NCBI RefSeq assembly: GCF_000208865.1
Contig: NC_018396.1
Location: 5,388,514-5,452,513, forward strand
DNA: 64,000 bases
Direction: 5' to 3'
Origin: Neospora caninum Liverpool
Taxonomy: Eukaryota > Apicomplexa > Conoidasida > Eucoccidiorida > Sarcocystidae
The notes below the pieces were generated by a model. It ran no database searches. It was not told the DNA's origin and worked only from the letters and a program-made list of their open reading frames with translations. The position numbers and the translations under genes were made by a program. This document shows positions 23,092 to 36,699 of this stretch, one piece after another. Numbering within the stretch: position 1 is the first letter of the stretch; each line of letters begins with the position of its first letter.

Positions 23092-25702
23092 ATCGGTAGT
23101 TCCTCGTTCCGCTGTTCTTGACGGTCGTGGGATTCGAAGACTGTCTTTGCTTTTCCGCGAGAGAATCTCGTGCGTCTGTGCCCCGTGCTAGTCCGGGATT
23201 TGCTTCATTCTCGCAGTCGGTCCCTTCGAGATCCGAGAACAAGGACACAAATGGAAAACGCGTCGAGGCGAGGAACAAGGAGGAGAAAGAGACGATAGAA
23301 GGAAGAGAAAGAGGCGATAAAAGGAAGAGGAAGGGACGAAGTGGAAAGCGGAGAAGCCGGAAAGGCCTCTTGTTTTTACAAAAACGGTCCTTTTCCGGGC
23401 GGCATTCTGCGGAGGAGGGAAGGTTTTTTGCGATTTCGAGGCGGGGTGTCGAACGAAGCCGCGCGAGAAACCGATTCAGCGTCTCTCGTCTTTCCGTGTG
23501 TGGACGGGAAAAGGAAATGGACGCGAAGACGGAGATCGCGCGGAAAACGGGCGTCTGAGGACTCGAGGTGGGAGACTGGAAGTTCCGCGTCGCGATCAGA
23601 GGGAAACCGGAAAAAAAACCTGCGTCTCTGTGAGAACGGGGGGAAAGGTTTGTTGCGAGTGTGCGTCCCGGTTCGCGACACTTCGCACCCGTTTGCTGTT
23701 TATGCTCTTGTCTCCCGGAACACAGACTGTCCAGCGAGACGCAAACCCAGGGAGTTGCGTGTTGCCCAGACTCAACGCAGGCAACAGGCAAATGCGAATG
23801 TGGAAAAAACCCGGAGCGCCAGGTCGCGAGGCCACGGCCAATCCAAAAAACCGCCCAGAGATTTCCGGAAGACCCAGAGACACCCTGGAACAGATACACG
23901 CGCACACAGAGCCAGGGCCTTTAAGCAACCTAGAGAGGCAGCCTCCCATATCCCCCGGTGACTCGTTGAATTCTAGGCTTTCTCTATTCAGCACTTCCGC
24001 ATACTAAAAACATGCACTGGTACTCATATATTTATATTTATATATATATATATAGGGAGGTTTTCGTCTCTCGTGCGTTGGACGTCTGCGAATGTGCGGA
24101 AGGGCCGTCGCCCTAAGGAACTCGGGCTTTTCTCTGTGATGACTCAAGTGAAAGACTCTGACCGGTCCAAGCAGGCGTGTAGGAATCTAGTCGCGGTAGC
24201 AAACGGTTGTTTCCAGATTTGCCTGGCTTTCGCCTTTTGGTCCCCCGTAGGGATGTGCCTCGAAGACTGTTCTTGCGTTCTTCGAACGGCAAGGCCTGAT
24301 TCATACAGCCAAAAGAGTCGTGTGTTACGTCTTTAAAAAAGACAGAAGAGCGAAGACTGAGCGAACGCCGGAAGCGAAACAAAGGACATTTTGTCAAAGG
24401 CGCAGACAGAGGGGGAGACGACGCGGTTTTTACGGGAAAAAAGCGAAACACGATGTTTGAACAGCCGTACTTTCTCCCTCTGCTTGAATGCAAACATTCG
24501 AGAACCAATAGATCTGCAACATCCTTATCTCTTTATCTCTATATATAGACGTAGCGGCGTCTCTATGCAAAAAAATAAAAGACGGTGTGCCTCCTTTTTA
24601 CACAGGCGAATGCGCAGAGAGAACGAGCGCCAAGAGATGCAAGCGCGGCTTTTTCTTCGTGTAAACGCTGAAGCAACCCGGCTTGCACTCGCCCACCTCG
24701 GTTGCCGAAAAGGCGCTTCACAATCACACGACAGGACTGCTTGCTTTCCGCCCCTCTGTCTCTTTCTCTGTCTCTTTCTCTCTCTCTTTTGGCACCTTGA
24801 TTGCTCGAAAACATGCAGCGTCGCGCCTCTCGCACGTCACTCCAGCTGCGACCCTGGCGAAGGCAAACGCCGAAAGGGGTCGACCAATCCTTTTTCGGTT
24901 TACAGATCGTCAAGACAACGAGACTCTCCTTTTCACGCGCCACGGAGAAAAAAGAGGCACACACGACGCGCCGGACAGAACCCCGCAGCGCGAATGGAGA
25001 GAGACAGCCTCCAGAAAACGCCGGTCCCCCTAGTTGCAAGAGAACCTCAGCGAGGCGAAACACTCTCCGCAACTCTTGAGAACCCTTTCCTGTTCGCGTG
25101 CACATGTCTGCATCCACGTTTTTATTCGGGAATCTCTTCTCTCAGGGGCGCTCTGTCCCAGAGAGCGAGACGAAATCGCCGAGAATCCCGAACGTGGAAA
25201 AGCAATCGTTCCTCCCGAGCTGCCCCGTCCACCTTTCACGCCTTCTCTCGCTCTTCCACTCTCCATCTCCTTTTTTCAGTGACAACGACATACACACATC
25301 ACTCCCCCCTTTGCATCCTTCCTCCTGCCACACAACCCGCGTTCGTCCTCCCTGGCTGTCCTCTTCTCTTTCTCTTCGTTCATCCCTCCTTCCTCTCTCG
25401 TCACAGTCTTCGCCAGCCCGTCGGTTGCCCATCCTTCCCTCTCGATTGCACCCTTTCACTGCGCTGAAAACCGCCCGCGTCTCCTCGAAAAGGAAACACA
25501 CACTTCTGCAACCTCCCAAACCCCTATCCCCCTACACATACATTTATACATACAATTATCCGTAAGTATATGAGTATATGTATTTGGTTACAGGTTGTAA
25601 CAGGCTTGGATGAGTCTGTGTCCACGTGTAAACGTCCACGAGCATTTCGAGCTCCACTGCGCACGCCCTGAATTTGTTTTCATCCGATATGTGGAAGCCC
25701 GT
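23092..25702. other. convergent 3' intergenic region
   Basis: Lies between the stop codons of the plus-strand TBC-TLDc gene and the minus-strand LRR gene, so it must hold both 3' UTRs. It is purine-rich on the plus strand around 23230-23640 and pyrimidine-rich around 25200-25560. A TA/TTTA tract lies at about 24027-24053. Open frames up to 358 codons (24391-25467) overlap on both strands with no conserved sequence; I see no gene in it. Confidence 0.5.
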
Positions 25703-28700
25703 TTACTGCTCCATGTAATGGATGTCTCGGGAAGGCAGATCGTTCGCGCTGTGGAACGTCGCGGGAGACCCCGAGAGGGAGGCGAAAAAGAATGCGTCGC
25801 CAGCTTTCCGGGCGCGCTCACACCCGCTGTCTCTTTCCTTCGCGGTGTCTCTCTCTCGCTCCCGCCCCACAGGGCCTTCGCGCTCCAGAAGTCCCATGCC
25901 TCCAGCCGCATACGCATTTGCCGAGCTGTCGAAAGCGTATGCACTGCGCGCACCTGCACTCTTGTGAGCATTTTCATTCGACACCGGCACGCGGTCGAAA
26001 CCTCGCGAGACCCCGTCATGTCCCAAGGCGGCGTTGAAAAAGAAAGACGCGTTTTTCTCCGACTTTGGCCAGTTGTCTCGCAAGAAATCGCGCGCGTCGC
26101 CCGCCTCGCCACGGAGGGAAGGAAAGCCTTGGTCCCTCTCTTTCTGAGCTGCCCAGAGCAGCTGGGAAGGCGCGTGCGCAGAAGACCCTAAAAAGCGTCT
26201 CCTTTCGTCCTCTGGAGTTCTCCCGCGCGCCTCATCGTACGCGTCGGCGTCGCCCCGCGAATGCAGCCGGGAGCCTTCGGGAGATCTGTGGCCTCGTGGC
26301 TCCTGTCCGACTCCTCGCACGTCGAAGGCGAGAGACGGAAACGGGCCTTCTCGCCCCTTTTCGGCTCGGGCAGACGCCCCGTAGACTCCACCGTCCCCTT
26401 CGCCGTGACGCCCACGCAGCAGGCGCAGGAAAGCCACCTCTTCTCTCTCGCCTTCTCTCTCGTTTTCTCCCGCGCGTTCGCGTTCGCGCTCTTCCTCGCG
26501 GTCGCGGCTGGCCGGCGCACCCGGCGAGGCCAAGCCGCGGGACACCGAGTTCTGCTGCAGAAACTGCGCCGCGAAGAGCGACAAGGCCGCACGGCCCTCC
26601 TCGCCTTCGCGCCGATACGCCGAAACGCCGTCGCCTCTTCCGGCGGCGCCCTCGCCGTCGAGGCCGTTCGACAGCGAGTCGGAGTAGCCGCGGTAGAGGG
26701 GCGGAGAGGGCGACGCGTCCTTCCGGCCCGGAAGCGGCGCGAAGGCAAACGCATCCTGGGGAACAGAATGCACAGACGCAGAGAGCGCAGGAAAGGGGCC
26801 GGCAGCCCGTGCCGCGAGCCGGCTGTCGTCCGGACTCGAAGGGCCTTGCGGCAGTCTCCGATCGTCACCCTCGCTCTGGGTGTTGTGGGCGATGTGGGGT
26901 CCTTGGGTGTTGGCCTTCAGGCGCGAGACATAGTCACTTTCGGAGAAGGCAGGAAAGGCAGATTTTGTCGAGAACGCAGTCGGGCCCCGCCCTGGCGCCG
27001 CAGGCTGAATGACGGGCGAGAAGGCAGCTGATCGCCCTGTCTCCTGTTGCCTCTGCGCAAGAGAGAGTGAGCCTGGCAGGTCGCCGGCGCGCAAGTCGTC
27101 TCGCTTCCCTCCCAGAGGCGGCGCTTGACTGGAACCGCTGACGCGCCGCTGCTGGGAACCGGCGTAGATCGCGGGAGACGCCTCGGGGAAAAACGAGAAG
27201 GGAAACGACGAGGTCGAGGACGGAAGTTGCATGCTGTCCTGTCCCTGCAACCCACTGCCTGGAGCAGCCCGTAGGTGGGCGTTGCTTCTGCCCTCGGCGC
27301 TCGAGAGCGAGAACTCGAGGCGGAGACTCTCTTCTCGCCCGCCCTTGGAGCCGTCACTCTTCTCAAAGAGACCGCTCGCGTACGCGCTGCGTCCTGCGCG
27401 TGGATCGAATCGGCCTTCGCCGTGAGGGCCGCCCCACGAGCCGACTGCGTAGGCGTGCGCCTTCGCCTCAGTCGCTTCGCGCATCCCCTCGCCGGCGCCC
27501 CGCTGCAGCCCGTAGAACGCCGACCCCTGCGTCTGCGGGGTCAGGAGCGACGAGAGCGACGGGAGTAGGTCCTCGCTTTCTCGCCGTTCCTGGTCTCGCA
27601 TTCTCGAGAAGAACGGCGAGAAAGGGTCCGCCTTCTCGGCGCCCCGCCGCGCGTCGAACTCGCCGTCTCCCCACCACGGCTCGAGTGGCCGCGGGCCCCC
27701 ACTCTGGGAAGGCCCCGGCGCGAGCAAGGGAAACGGATGGCGCGACCGGGAGGATGCCTCCGGGGGAAGTCCCTGCCTGCCGGAGAGTCGACCGTCGAGG
27801 CCAGTCTCTCCCCGCGGGTCTTTCTCCAGCGTCTCTTCTCGCGCCGACCTGCCGCCGCCGCGGTCGTCGCGCCGACCGTGATCCGGAAAGAGGCGAGACC
27901 CCACTGGCAACGCGCCAGTCGCCTCGCCGTCGTTGCCTGAACTCACCGCAAAGGGCCCGGAAGAGAGCCCCGCACGAGACTCCGGCGACACAGAAGCCGG
28001 AGGGTACCCGCGCTCTGCAAGGTCGCGCTCTGGCGGAGGCGCGCGGGTCTCCCCAGAAGCGGACGTTCCTCGATCTTCGAACGAGGCCTGTGCGAGGACA
28101 GACAAAAAGGCCGCACGCGCCGCCTCGGCCTCGGTCTTGGCCGGGTCCTGGCCCTCGCGGCCTCGCGACCTCTCCGCTTCTCGCCGCGCAGCGAGTTCGC
28201 TCGCAAACGCGTCTGCAGCAGCTTGCTGGGCCTCCGGGGGCAGCGCCGCGAAGACATCCGACAGCGTCCGCTTCTTCTCTTCTCTCTCGCTTCCTCGCCA
28301 CGACCGCGCATCGCCTTCGCGCCCGTCTCGTCTCGCATACGCAGGGAACGGCAGGCCTGCCTCGAACTGCGCAGGCGCGTAGCTCTCCGCATTCGCGCTC
28401 GACACGCCGACCGCCGACCCGTATGCGCCTTCCATCTCAGGCATCGCCAGGTTCCCCTTGGCCGCGCTGCGCCTACGCCCTGCAGCCCCCGCAGTCTCGA
28501 GACCCGGTGGCTCCAGTGGATACGCCCCGTAGAACGCCGTGCGAGCGTCCGTGGGCGCCTCAGCCCGCGCGTGGAACGGAGGCGAAGCCTCCCTGCGGCC
28601 TTGACTGGCGCGTCGGCTCAGACACGAACTCGAAAACCCGACGTTTTCCCGGTTCTCTCTTTCCTCGTACGGCAGGTTCGAACCACGCGTCACGCCGTTG

Positions 28701-31700
28701 ACTTCCGGCGCTCCCTTTCTGCGCTCCTCCAGCCCACCTCGCTCGCTCGCATCCTTGAGGGGATGCCCCGGGCCACTGCGTCCAGGCCCACTCACGTGCG
28801 CGTCGTCCAGGTGCGCGGGAGACGCCGAAGCAGCAAAACGCAGGTCGCCTCGGCCGGTTTCCTGCCCGCCACCGTCGCGCAACGCGTCGTGTCTCTGAGC
28901 GTCTGGGTACTCATTCTCTGCTTTGTCATACGCTGCGCTGGAGACACAGCCTCGCGAGTACGGAGGCACGCGCGACGCCGGCGATGAGAAAGCGTAGGAC
29001 GAAGAGAGAGGCGGGAAGGGACAGGTGTCGACCCCAGGCGATACTTCCTGCTGCGCCGGCTCGCCACAGGCAAGAGGACTGCTCGGGGTTTCGCACGGCG
29101 CGGACGCGTCGCGACCTCCAGGGCCGCGCGGCCGCGGGTCCTCTCTCTCGGCTCTCGCCTCGCTCGTGCCCGACTGAGGGAAGGAGCCTTGACTTTGTTC
29201 TGCGTCGGGAGAGACCGCCGGGAGACGGTCGCGCAGTGAAGGCTCCGGAAACCCCGAAGAAGCAGCGTCTCCGTGTCTCTCGGCGTCTCGCGCTTCCCGC
29301 GTCCGGTCCTCTCCTTCTCTCTCTCTGTCCCGTTGGTCTTCGCGGTCGCGGGGGTCGCGGCGACCGTCTCTCTCGCGTCTCGCCAGACGGTCTCCTGTCT
29401 CCTCGCTGGGTGGCGCCGCGCCGCCCCGGAGGAAGTCGTCGGTCCCGCGCAGCTCGGAGTCCTGCGAGCCTTGACTCTCCTGTCTCTGTCCCGACCTCGA
29501 GCGGCCCTCGCCCTCGCCCCGCGCCGATGCCGTGGTAGTCGCGGCCAGAGAGCCCCGTCTCTCGCCCAGCGAGGAGAAGGAGAGAGACGAAGCTGGGGCC
29601 GGAGATAGCGCGCACTCGGACTTCCCGTCCGAGGCGTCGGCCGCGCCGCGCTGAGACGCACCATCAGCGTCGCCTGCGGAGAGAAGAGGCGCAACTGCGG
29701 GAGACGCAAGGGAAGAGAGCGGCTGGGCCGTCCCAAAAGACACTCGCGCATCGAGGGCGGCCGCAGCGCCGTCCTCCCGTGCAGTCGACGGTGCAGTTGT
29801 CGTCGAAAGAGCAGGAGTCGGACAGGCTCCACTGGCTCTTGCCTCGCGACGGTCGCACTCTCCACGCGGCCGATCGTCGCCTTGTTTGGGTCGGCCTCGC
29901 GAAGAAGACCGCTCGGCAACTGACGGCGACGCTTTCGTCTCCCTCTCTGCATGCGCGCTCGCGGAGTCCGGCGCGGCGGCGCCTCCCCGCTGGCCGCGGC
30001 TCTGACGGAGACTGCCGCTGCGGATATCTGGCCACGAGGCGTGGTCTGTCGCATCGAGGGCAGGTAACTTTTCCTCGGATTCCTTGTCTCGCTTCTTTCC
30101 CCAGGACGCACTGCCTGCAGTGCTCCGCTTCTTGTCGCCGGACCCGTCGAGCTCAGTGCTCGCCCCTGGTTTCTCCGCTTTTTTCTTTGGACGTGACTCG
30201 GCCGCCTCCTTCTTCTCTTCATCCGCGTCGCCGTCGCGATTCTCCTTCTCATCCTCGCGCGCCTTCGCACTCCCCAGCACCGCCTCGTTTCTCGTCAGCC
30301 AGCAGCTCTTCCTCGGCTCAGCAGTCTTCTCCTTCTTCTCTTCTTTCTTCTCTTCCTTCTTGTCCTCCTGCTTCTCTTCCTTCTTTTCCTTCTCGCCTTC
30401 ATCGGCCGCAATCAGCGCTTGTCGCGACACGGCGTGGGCCCCGACGTCTGGGATGAGAAGACTGCCTCCCGACTCGTGCGTTTGGTGGTCAATCACGTAG
30501 AGGTGCACGAGGGGACTCCACGTGGACGTCGCGTGTCGGCACTTGCTCGGGCCGCAGAGGTCTCGGTTCTTCTCTGTGCAGAAGGCCACGCCCTTGGAGT
30601 GTATGAACACCATCAACTTGTTCACTTGCGTGATTTCGTTCTGCTCTAGCCGCAGCCAGAGCGGCACCAGCTTGCCTTTCCGCCCCACGCGCGGGTACCC
30701 GGAGTGCGCCGCCAACGCCCGCAGCAGCGTTGCCGCGCCACGAGCAGTGATTTTGTTGTGAGAAAGATGCAACTCGTGCAGCGGCTCCCGCGTCGCCGAA
30801 ATGTATCGCGACAAACAGACCATGCCTGCGAGACAACGCACACAAGACGAGACCCCACACAGACAGCCTCCAAACCGGTCTGACTCCACAGAGAAAGCTC
30901 CACACGCGACGTCCAAGAGACAGGCATACGCTACAGAGACATATACACCCAACACCAGGGGACATCCGTAGATTTACATGTGCGAAGGTACGGGGAGAAA
31001 ACGGATTCGAGATCTAGAAGCCTCGACAGGTGTGACGACAAATGCATTCCTGTGAGCATCTCTTTGAAAGACGGTGGGGCACGAGGGGAAAAGCAGATGT
31101 CGTGAAGGGGGATATACAAGAGCCAAGAGTGCCCGGACAAACACAAACAGGGAAAAAGACACGCTGGGACACCTTCCACACTCGCAGACGTGAGCTGTGA
31201 GCACGGCTCCGTTAGCCCGAAAAAAAAAGCCGGCCCCCCCCTCCCCCCCTAGCGAGCTTGCCGCGTCTACTGTCTCCGACAGCGAGAACGAGTCGAGGAT
31301 CCGCGCCCCAGCCCACGACCCCCCATGAAGCAGCGCATCGCCCTTCCGCTGGAGGAGCGCATCTTTCTGTCTCCGTGGGGAGGTGGACGCACCTGGATCC
31401 GAGATGTTGTTTCTGTAGAGTTTCATGATGCGGCATCCCACTTTCCTGCGAATGAGCGTCGTGAGGAGGTGGTCGAGACCGACGTGAGTGATCCGGTTGT
31501 TGGAGAGGCAGACCTCGGAGCTGGAGAGGCCGTCGACGTTCTGTTCGGCGAGGTAGCCGTCGAGCCATTGGGAGAACGCCTCGAGTTTTGCGTCGTCGAG
31601 AACCGAGAGGCGGTAGCCGTTCGCCTTGTTCTCCTTCCAGTCGAGGAGAATCGCGAGGCGCTTCGAGGCCTTGTCGAGCTCGACGAAGTACTCCCACTTG

Positions 31701-32362
31701 ACCTCGTCCTTGTCGCCCCGCCCTGTGACGAGGCCCGCCCACCGCGCCGGCGTCGCCATCGCTGAAGAGAAGCCGCCACGACTGAAAGGCGAGAAAGAGG
31801 TCGGCCCGAGCACCGAGGCGCGAGCAGGCAGCGTCGGAAGCAAGGGGCCCTCTTTGCTCGGCGACTGCGGACGCAGAGAAGGACACTGGGGAGCGAGAGG
31901 CGCCGAAGCGGGCAAAGCGCAGAGAGAAGACTGAGAGGAAGACGGAGAAGAAGAAGACTGAACAGAGGAGGACGGAGAAGAAGAAGACTGAACAGAGGAG
32001 GACGGAGAACAGGAAGACTGAGAAGAGGAAGACCGAAAAGAGGAAGACTGAAAAGAGGAAGACTGAAAAGAGGAAGACGGAGAAGACAGAGACGCGGAGG
32101 AAGACTGAGAAGAAAACGATGGCGAGGAGGATGGAGAGAGAGCAGAGGCGGAAAGCTGGGAAAACAACGACGAGGACTCGGAAGACGAGAGAGAGGAAAG
32201 AGACGAGGTGCAGTCTGTCGCTCTGTTTGCAGAGCTTCCGTTTTGCGTGGCGAAGTCACGTGGTCGAGCTGAAGGAGCTTGTGAGAAGGCAGACAGTCGA
32301 GAAGACAGATTCGCTGGGGCACCTGAAACGCCCGTCGCCCCTCGCGTCAGTCCTCGGGCCAT
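25703..32362 (-). CDS. leucine-rich-repeat protein with long disordered tail
   Basis: Two exons on the minus strand: 32362-31393 and 30825-25703, about 2,030 residues; the GT-AG intron joins in phase 1 and restores a continuous LRR region. Residues about 1-200 are Ser-rich low complexity. From about 202 a globular part begins (KWEYFVELDKASKRLAILLDW), then ribonuclease-inhibitor-like LRRs at about 283-400: VCLSNNRITHVGLDHLL, CRIMKLYRNNISD, LHELHLSHNKITARGAATLL and LWLRLEQNEIT. A short Cys/His-containing segment follows (CTEKNRDLCGPSKCRHA) and ends near VHLYVIDHQTHESGG. The remaining 1,550 or so residues are charged and Ser/Arg/Glu-rich, including a Lys/Glu tract at about 464-490. LRRs usually bind proteins; no enzyme motif is seen, so the function is unknown. 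The start at 32362 is the first ATG of the frame; a second ATG at 31759 with better context (residue 202) would remove the Ser-rich leader and is a real alternative. Confidence 0.75.
31925..32110 (-). repeat. serine-codon minisatellite in LRR gene exon 1
   Basis: Imperfect repeats of 12-27 bases (GAAGAAGACTGAACAGAGGA-like on the plus strand) that encode runs of SSxSS, such as SSPSSSVQSS, on the minus strand. It lies upstream of the internal ATG at 31759, so it may be coding or leader sequence. Confidence 0.8.
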
Positions 32363-35300
32363 CCCGTGCGCAGAGGGGCCGTAGACGACACGAAGAAGGC
32401 ACAAACCGCTAAGGGGGGTTCCGAGCAGACGAAGGGCGCAGGAGCAGAAAGACAGGCGGCCACGAGTTCCTCAGTGTCTTGTAGAAAGGGGGAAACGAGA
32501 CGAAAACGCATGCAGACGAAAAGACCATAACCGGAGAAGGAACTAGGGAGAGCAAACGAAAGAAAGAAGAAAAGACAAGAGCAGGAAAGAAGCGAGAGAG
32601 ACAGGTGATCTGGAGGGCCACTTTAGAGAGAAGCGACGTTTCGTTTCCTTTTCTGCCCAACTTGCACTCCCCCTCACTAAGGCGAAGACCCTTCACGCGG
32701 CCATAATTCGTGTTTCCTTCGCCCTCAGTGGAGGGAACAGCGCGAGATGAGCAGACAGGGACTCTACGCTTTTCTTCGAGAGAGGAACGTCGGGAAACTC
32801 AACTAAAGAGAAATGCAGAAAGGAACCTGCCACGTGCAGCGCTTTCTGGTTGAGAGAAAAACCAACGAAGAAGAAGCGAGGCGCAACCAGCCATGTTTTT
32901 CTCACGAACGCGGGAAGGCACATCGGGGCGAAAGCAACGGTGGAGGAATTGCCACGAAAACCTGTTAAACGTCAAGGGCAGAAAAAGGGAATTCGGCGGT
33001 CCCCCACATCTTCCCCGCTCAAACCTTCAGGTGTACATACACCCGGAGTGTCGCCCGCCGTCGTGTTTCGCCGAGGCCAGAGCCGTAGCGAAGAGACAGC
33101 GAACCGGGGAAAATGCACAGTGCCGTTGAGGGAAAGCGCGAGACAGTTGAAGCGGAAAAGGCTCGGGAAGAATCATGAAAGCATCGATGACCCGGCTGAA
33201 CCAGACAGTAGTGTTTGCTGCCAGTAGGAAAACGCACGGAAGGTGCGCATACACCGAAGGTGGGAACGTGCGCGCAAGGAAGACGTGGAAAACGACGAGA
33301 GAGTAGAAGACGCAGAAGGGAGGGAACAAACGCAGAAAGGAGGCACGACACAGAACGGGAGACCGGAGACTTTGTTGGTTTTGTTAGTGCCATAAAAAGA
33401 AGCAGAAGGACGACGGCAAGCGAAGACAACGGTGCGGCAGAAACTGTGAGAGAGTGGAAAGTGAAGAAGAGAAAGGTCGGAAGATTGTCGTTTTTGCTTG
33501 CGTCTCTGTCCGTTTTTTCCAGAAACACGAAGAGACGGGAAGACGAGGGGAGCATAAGACGTCCGTCGAGAGGGAAAGATGGATAGATAGCGAGGCAGAG
33601 AAAAGAGGGGGGAAAACAACGTGGCAAGTCGCCTTTGCACGACGTCAGGTGAGGGTGAGAACGAACGCCCCAGAGAACCGAAAAAATTAGACGCGGAGAG
33701 AAAGACAATATGACCATGGAATGTGTTTTCCTGTCACATTTTCCCCAATCGCAGCACCGTCCTTTCTCTGTAGGGGGGAAAATCAATATCTCTCACGCGG
33801 ACGTCGACTTGCGTCCTTTCTCGAAAGTTTCACCTCTCTGGACCAGCGGAAAAATATACACAGAAAGGGACTGGAAGGACAAAACCACGAGCAAGAGAAA
33901 AAGAAAACTGGACTTTAGAAGTTGCAGAGAAAAGCACAAAATCCCCATGCATTTACCGCGACAAAAAAGTTGCATGGCCACCAGAGACCACGGCGGCACC
34001 AGGTTGCTGCGGCTGGGAAAAAAGGAAATCAAAGATCACTTGCAAGAAAAAGGGGGCGGGGGAAGCGAAAGATGCGCAGATACGGACACGGTATTTCGTT
34101 TTTTCTCATCTTATCTCTGCTTTCTCCACGCGAACCACTGCGTGCCGCTCACACGTCCATGCAAATCCCTCTCAACTGTCGAACTGGAGAACCTCTCCGC
34201 AGCACCATCGACCCCGCGAAATCCTCACGGATGAAGAAAAACAGATTTTTGCTGACGGCACCCGAACAGAGGCTGATTGAGAACGCAGGCATATTATTTT
34301 GACAAAGAAGAGATACAATTGGGGAAAAAACCAACGACGAAGCCCCCCCAAAGCGGAATCGAGCAACCCCCCCCTGTCAGCGTCCCGGAAAAGTCCTCTC
34401 CACAAAATGTCACATTCCACACTTTTCTCGTTTCCTCATGCACACGCGCTCTCGCGTTCGCCTCATCGGAGCCGGCTAGTTCAGTACCCCCGCCCACCGC
34501 GAAAAAAAGGAAAACTGGCGGCGCGAAAGAGTAATATACTCGTCCACAAATCGGAACTCTCTGTCTGTCTCCCATCCCAACATCGATTTCTCTGCATTCC
34601 TGTTCACCTACAATACACAGGCCTACGGATACATGTATGCAGGTGTGTCCGCCTACATGCTTCGACAACCACCCTTGCAGCAGGTATGCTTTTTCCCTAG
34701 AGGTACATGACAGCGTGTACGATGCACATAGAAAGTTTTGGTACGCTTTGTAGGGGAAAAAAACGGGTTTCTGTTCCATCGTGGCGCCTTCTGTGCCTCT
34801 CTGCCGGTCCGTTTTCCGCGACCCTTCAACGCCTCCGCTTTAGATTTAGGTACCCCTCGGTTGAGTGTGAACCAGGCTCTCCAGTTCATTCAGTATCTCT
34901 TAAATAGTCATCCTCAGTTGTTGTGTTCTACGCCGTGTAATGTGTAGATTTCTGCGCCCAAACAAGGGAGCGCTGGCCTCCGCCGTTCTGAACCTCGGCG
35001 GTCTCAGTCTAACAGCAAAAGCCCTTTGGCTTTCGTCCCGAAGAAACAAGACGTCGAAGCGCAGAGGCGCTGGTGAGGGCACCCGCGGTGCCTCATTCTG
35101 ACTAGATTTTTTTAAAGGACCCACACAAGAACACACACCAGGCAGACAAATACACAAAGCGGGGCAGGTGTTGATGTTGACGCTCCCAATATAAGCCGAT
35201 ACGGTAGTTTCGCAGCGCACGATTTCCCCTGGTGTGCACGGACGGCCTGAATCGGGCTGTCATTACACCACACCGAGAGCGGTGCGCGCCGCGACAGGAC

Positions 35301-36076
35301 AAAACCATTGCGCTGGCAGTGGACTGAACTCGCGACGAAACAGGGGAAGACGCAGAAGATACGGGGGAGGACAGGATTTCCGATAAACGAGGTGATAGGA
35401 CTGGAAGACAGGTCACGGCAAAAAATGGTACTGTCGGAAAATTCGGCAGACAACGGATGTGCTGATCGCTTTTCCAGTTGGTGTGTCTCTGGGTACACCC
35501 GTCACACCCCCTCAGCAATGTCTAGTCAGCATTCCTCTTGACCTGTGAAGAGTTCGAGCGAACTGGCGATCTAGAACACCACGGGGGGACCTTGCGGAGC
35601 AGTGTACGCGTCGAAGCAGAAGGCATTATTTCGGGTTTTCGCACAGGAAACAAAATGTAGCTTCTGGGTAGCTGGAAAGAACGGACAGGACGTCAGAGAG
35701 TGCCGCCGTGTAAGTGTGCCAGAACTGGGGATAGCTTGAGAACATCGTGCAAAATGTCATTTCTCAGAGGAGACCCGAAAAAACACTCTCTTCAAAAGCT
35801 GCGTACCGCATCACAGAGACAATGAGGAGCTTGAAAAACGAGAGGACAGGTAAAACGAAAGGCTGCATTTGTGGGATTTGGCCTCGATGGCACGTCCGCT
35901 TGCTTCGCTCGTTCGGAGTTATCTGTGGCAGGCGAAAAGGCTGAAGACGGTTTCGAAGGAGGAAGCTCACGCGCAAGTATTTAAGCCGACAAATTGGGTC
36001 GCGGGTGTTGACCGACTGGAGTTCGCCCGGTATTCCTTTTTCGATCAATAGCTGCCCGTCTACTACGAGGTGTGGC

Positions 36077-36541
36077 ATGTCTTTCTCATTGTTTCCCTCT
36101 CATTTCAAGGATGTACCCATTTTTGTTCTTGCCACCCTCATTGTGACTTCAGGTAACTCATTAGATCCTCATATACGTGGCTACGGGTGTACAGGAGGCT
36201 CCATCGACACATGCCTGTTTGTTCCTTCACTTACCTGGGCTGTGGTAGCTGTATGTATTGGTCAATCTCTATGTTACCCTCGTACATCAATATTTATCTA
36301 TAAAGATCACTCATATTTTTTTGTCCATAGCTTTTTGTGTAGGTGTTCATCCACACCTGCCCAGACATTCCTGTCTCAGCTGGCTGGTTTATATACTTTA
36401 TCGGCTGTGTCTTCACTCATGCCTCTCGCCTGTCGTGTAGTTCACCTCTTTCGACCTAGGAGGAGGCCAGCACAGCACAGGGACATGCCGCAACGTGGAA
36501 GACCGAGAGAGGCCGGGCGACAGGCTAGGTTTTTAGCATAA
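36077..36541 (+). CDS. possible hydrophobic ORF of unknown function
   Basis: A 154-codon open frame beginning ATG (MSFSLFPSHFKDVPIF) with several hydrophobic stretches, for example around residues 14-22 and 48-58. The DNA from 36060 to 36440 is clearly AT-richer than its surroundings. I do not recognise the protein. It could be a relict, a piece of inserted organellar DNA, a non-coding transcript or an orphan gene. No splice links to neighbours are evident. Weak call, made because the composition is odd. Confidence 0.15.
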   Translation: MSFSLFPSHFKDVPIFVLATLIVTSGNSLDPHIRGYGCTGGSIDTCLFVPSLTWAVVAVCIGQSLCYPRTSIFIYKDHSYFFVHSFLCRCSSTPAQTFLSQLAGLYTLSAVSSLMPLACRVVHLFRPRRRPAQHRDMPQRGRPREAGRQARFLA

Positions 36542-36699
36542 TTTCGGGGTGGAAGACACTGGCGTTCCATATAGCAGGAACAGCAGGGAGCTACCAATCG
36601 GCACCCCCATTATACTCATGCTTTGCCAGATCAGGATCCAGTTTCCGCGTTCCATGGATTCGGCTTCTGGAGCCTCTCGTGACATATGCAAATGTGCGC

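Noticed and set aside
27400..28701. 433-codon plus-strand frame and other long frames across 26-30 kb
   Set aside because: Shadows of the low-complexity tail of the minus-strand LRR gene, rich in Arg and Pro and without motifs.
28792..30270. 492-codon second minus-strand frame
   Set aside because: Alternative frame of the LRR gene tail; overlapped entirely by the longer frame that continues the LRR domain.
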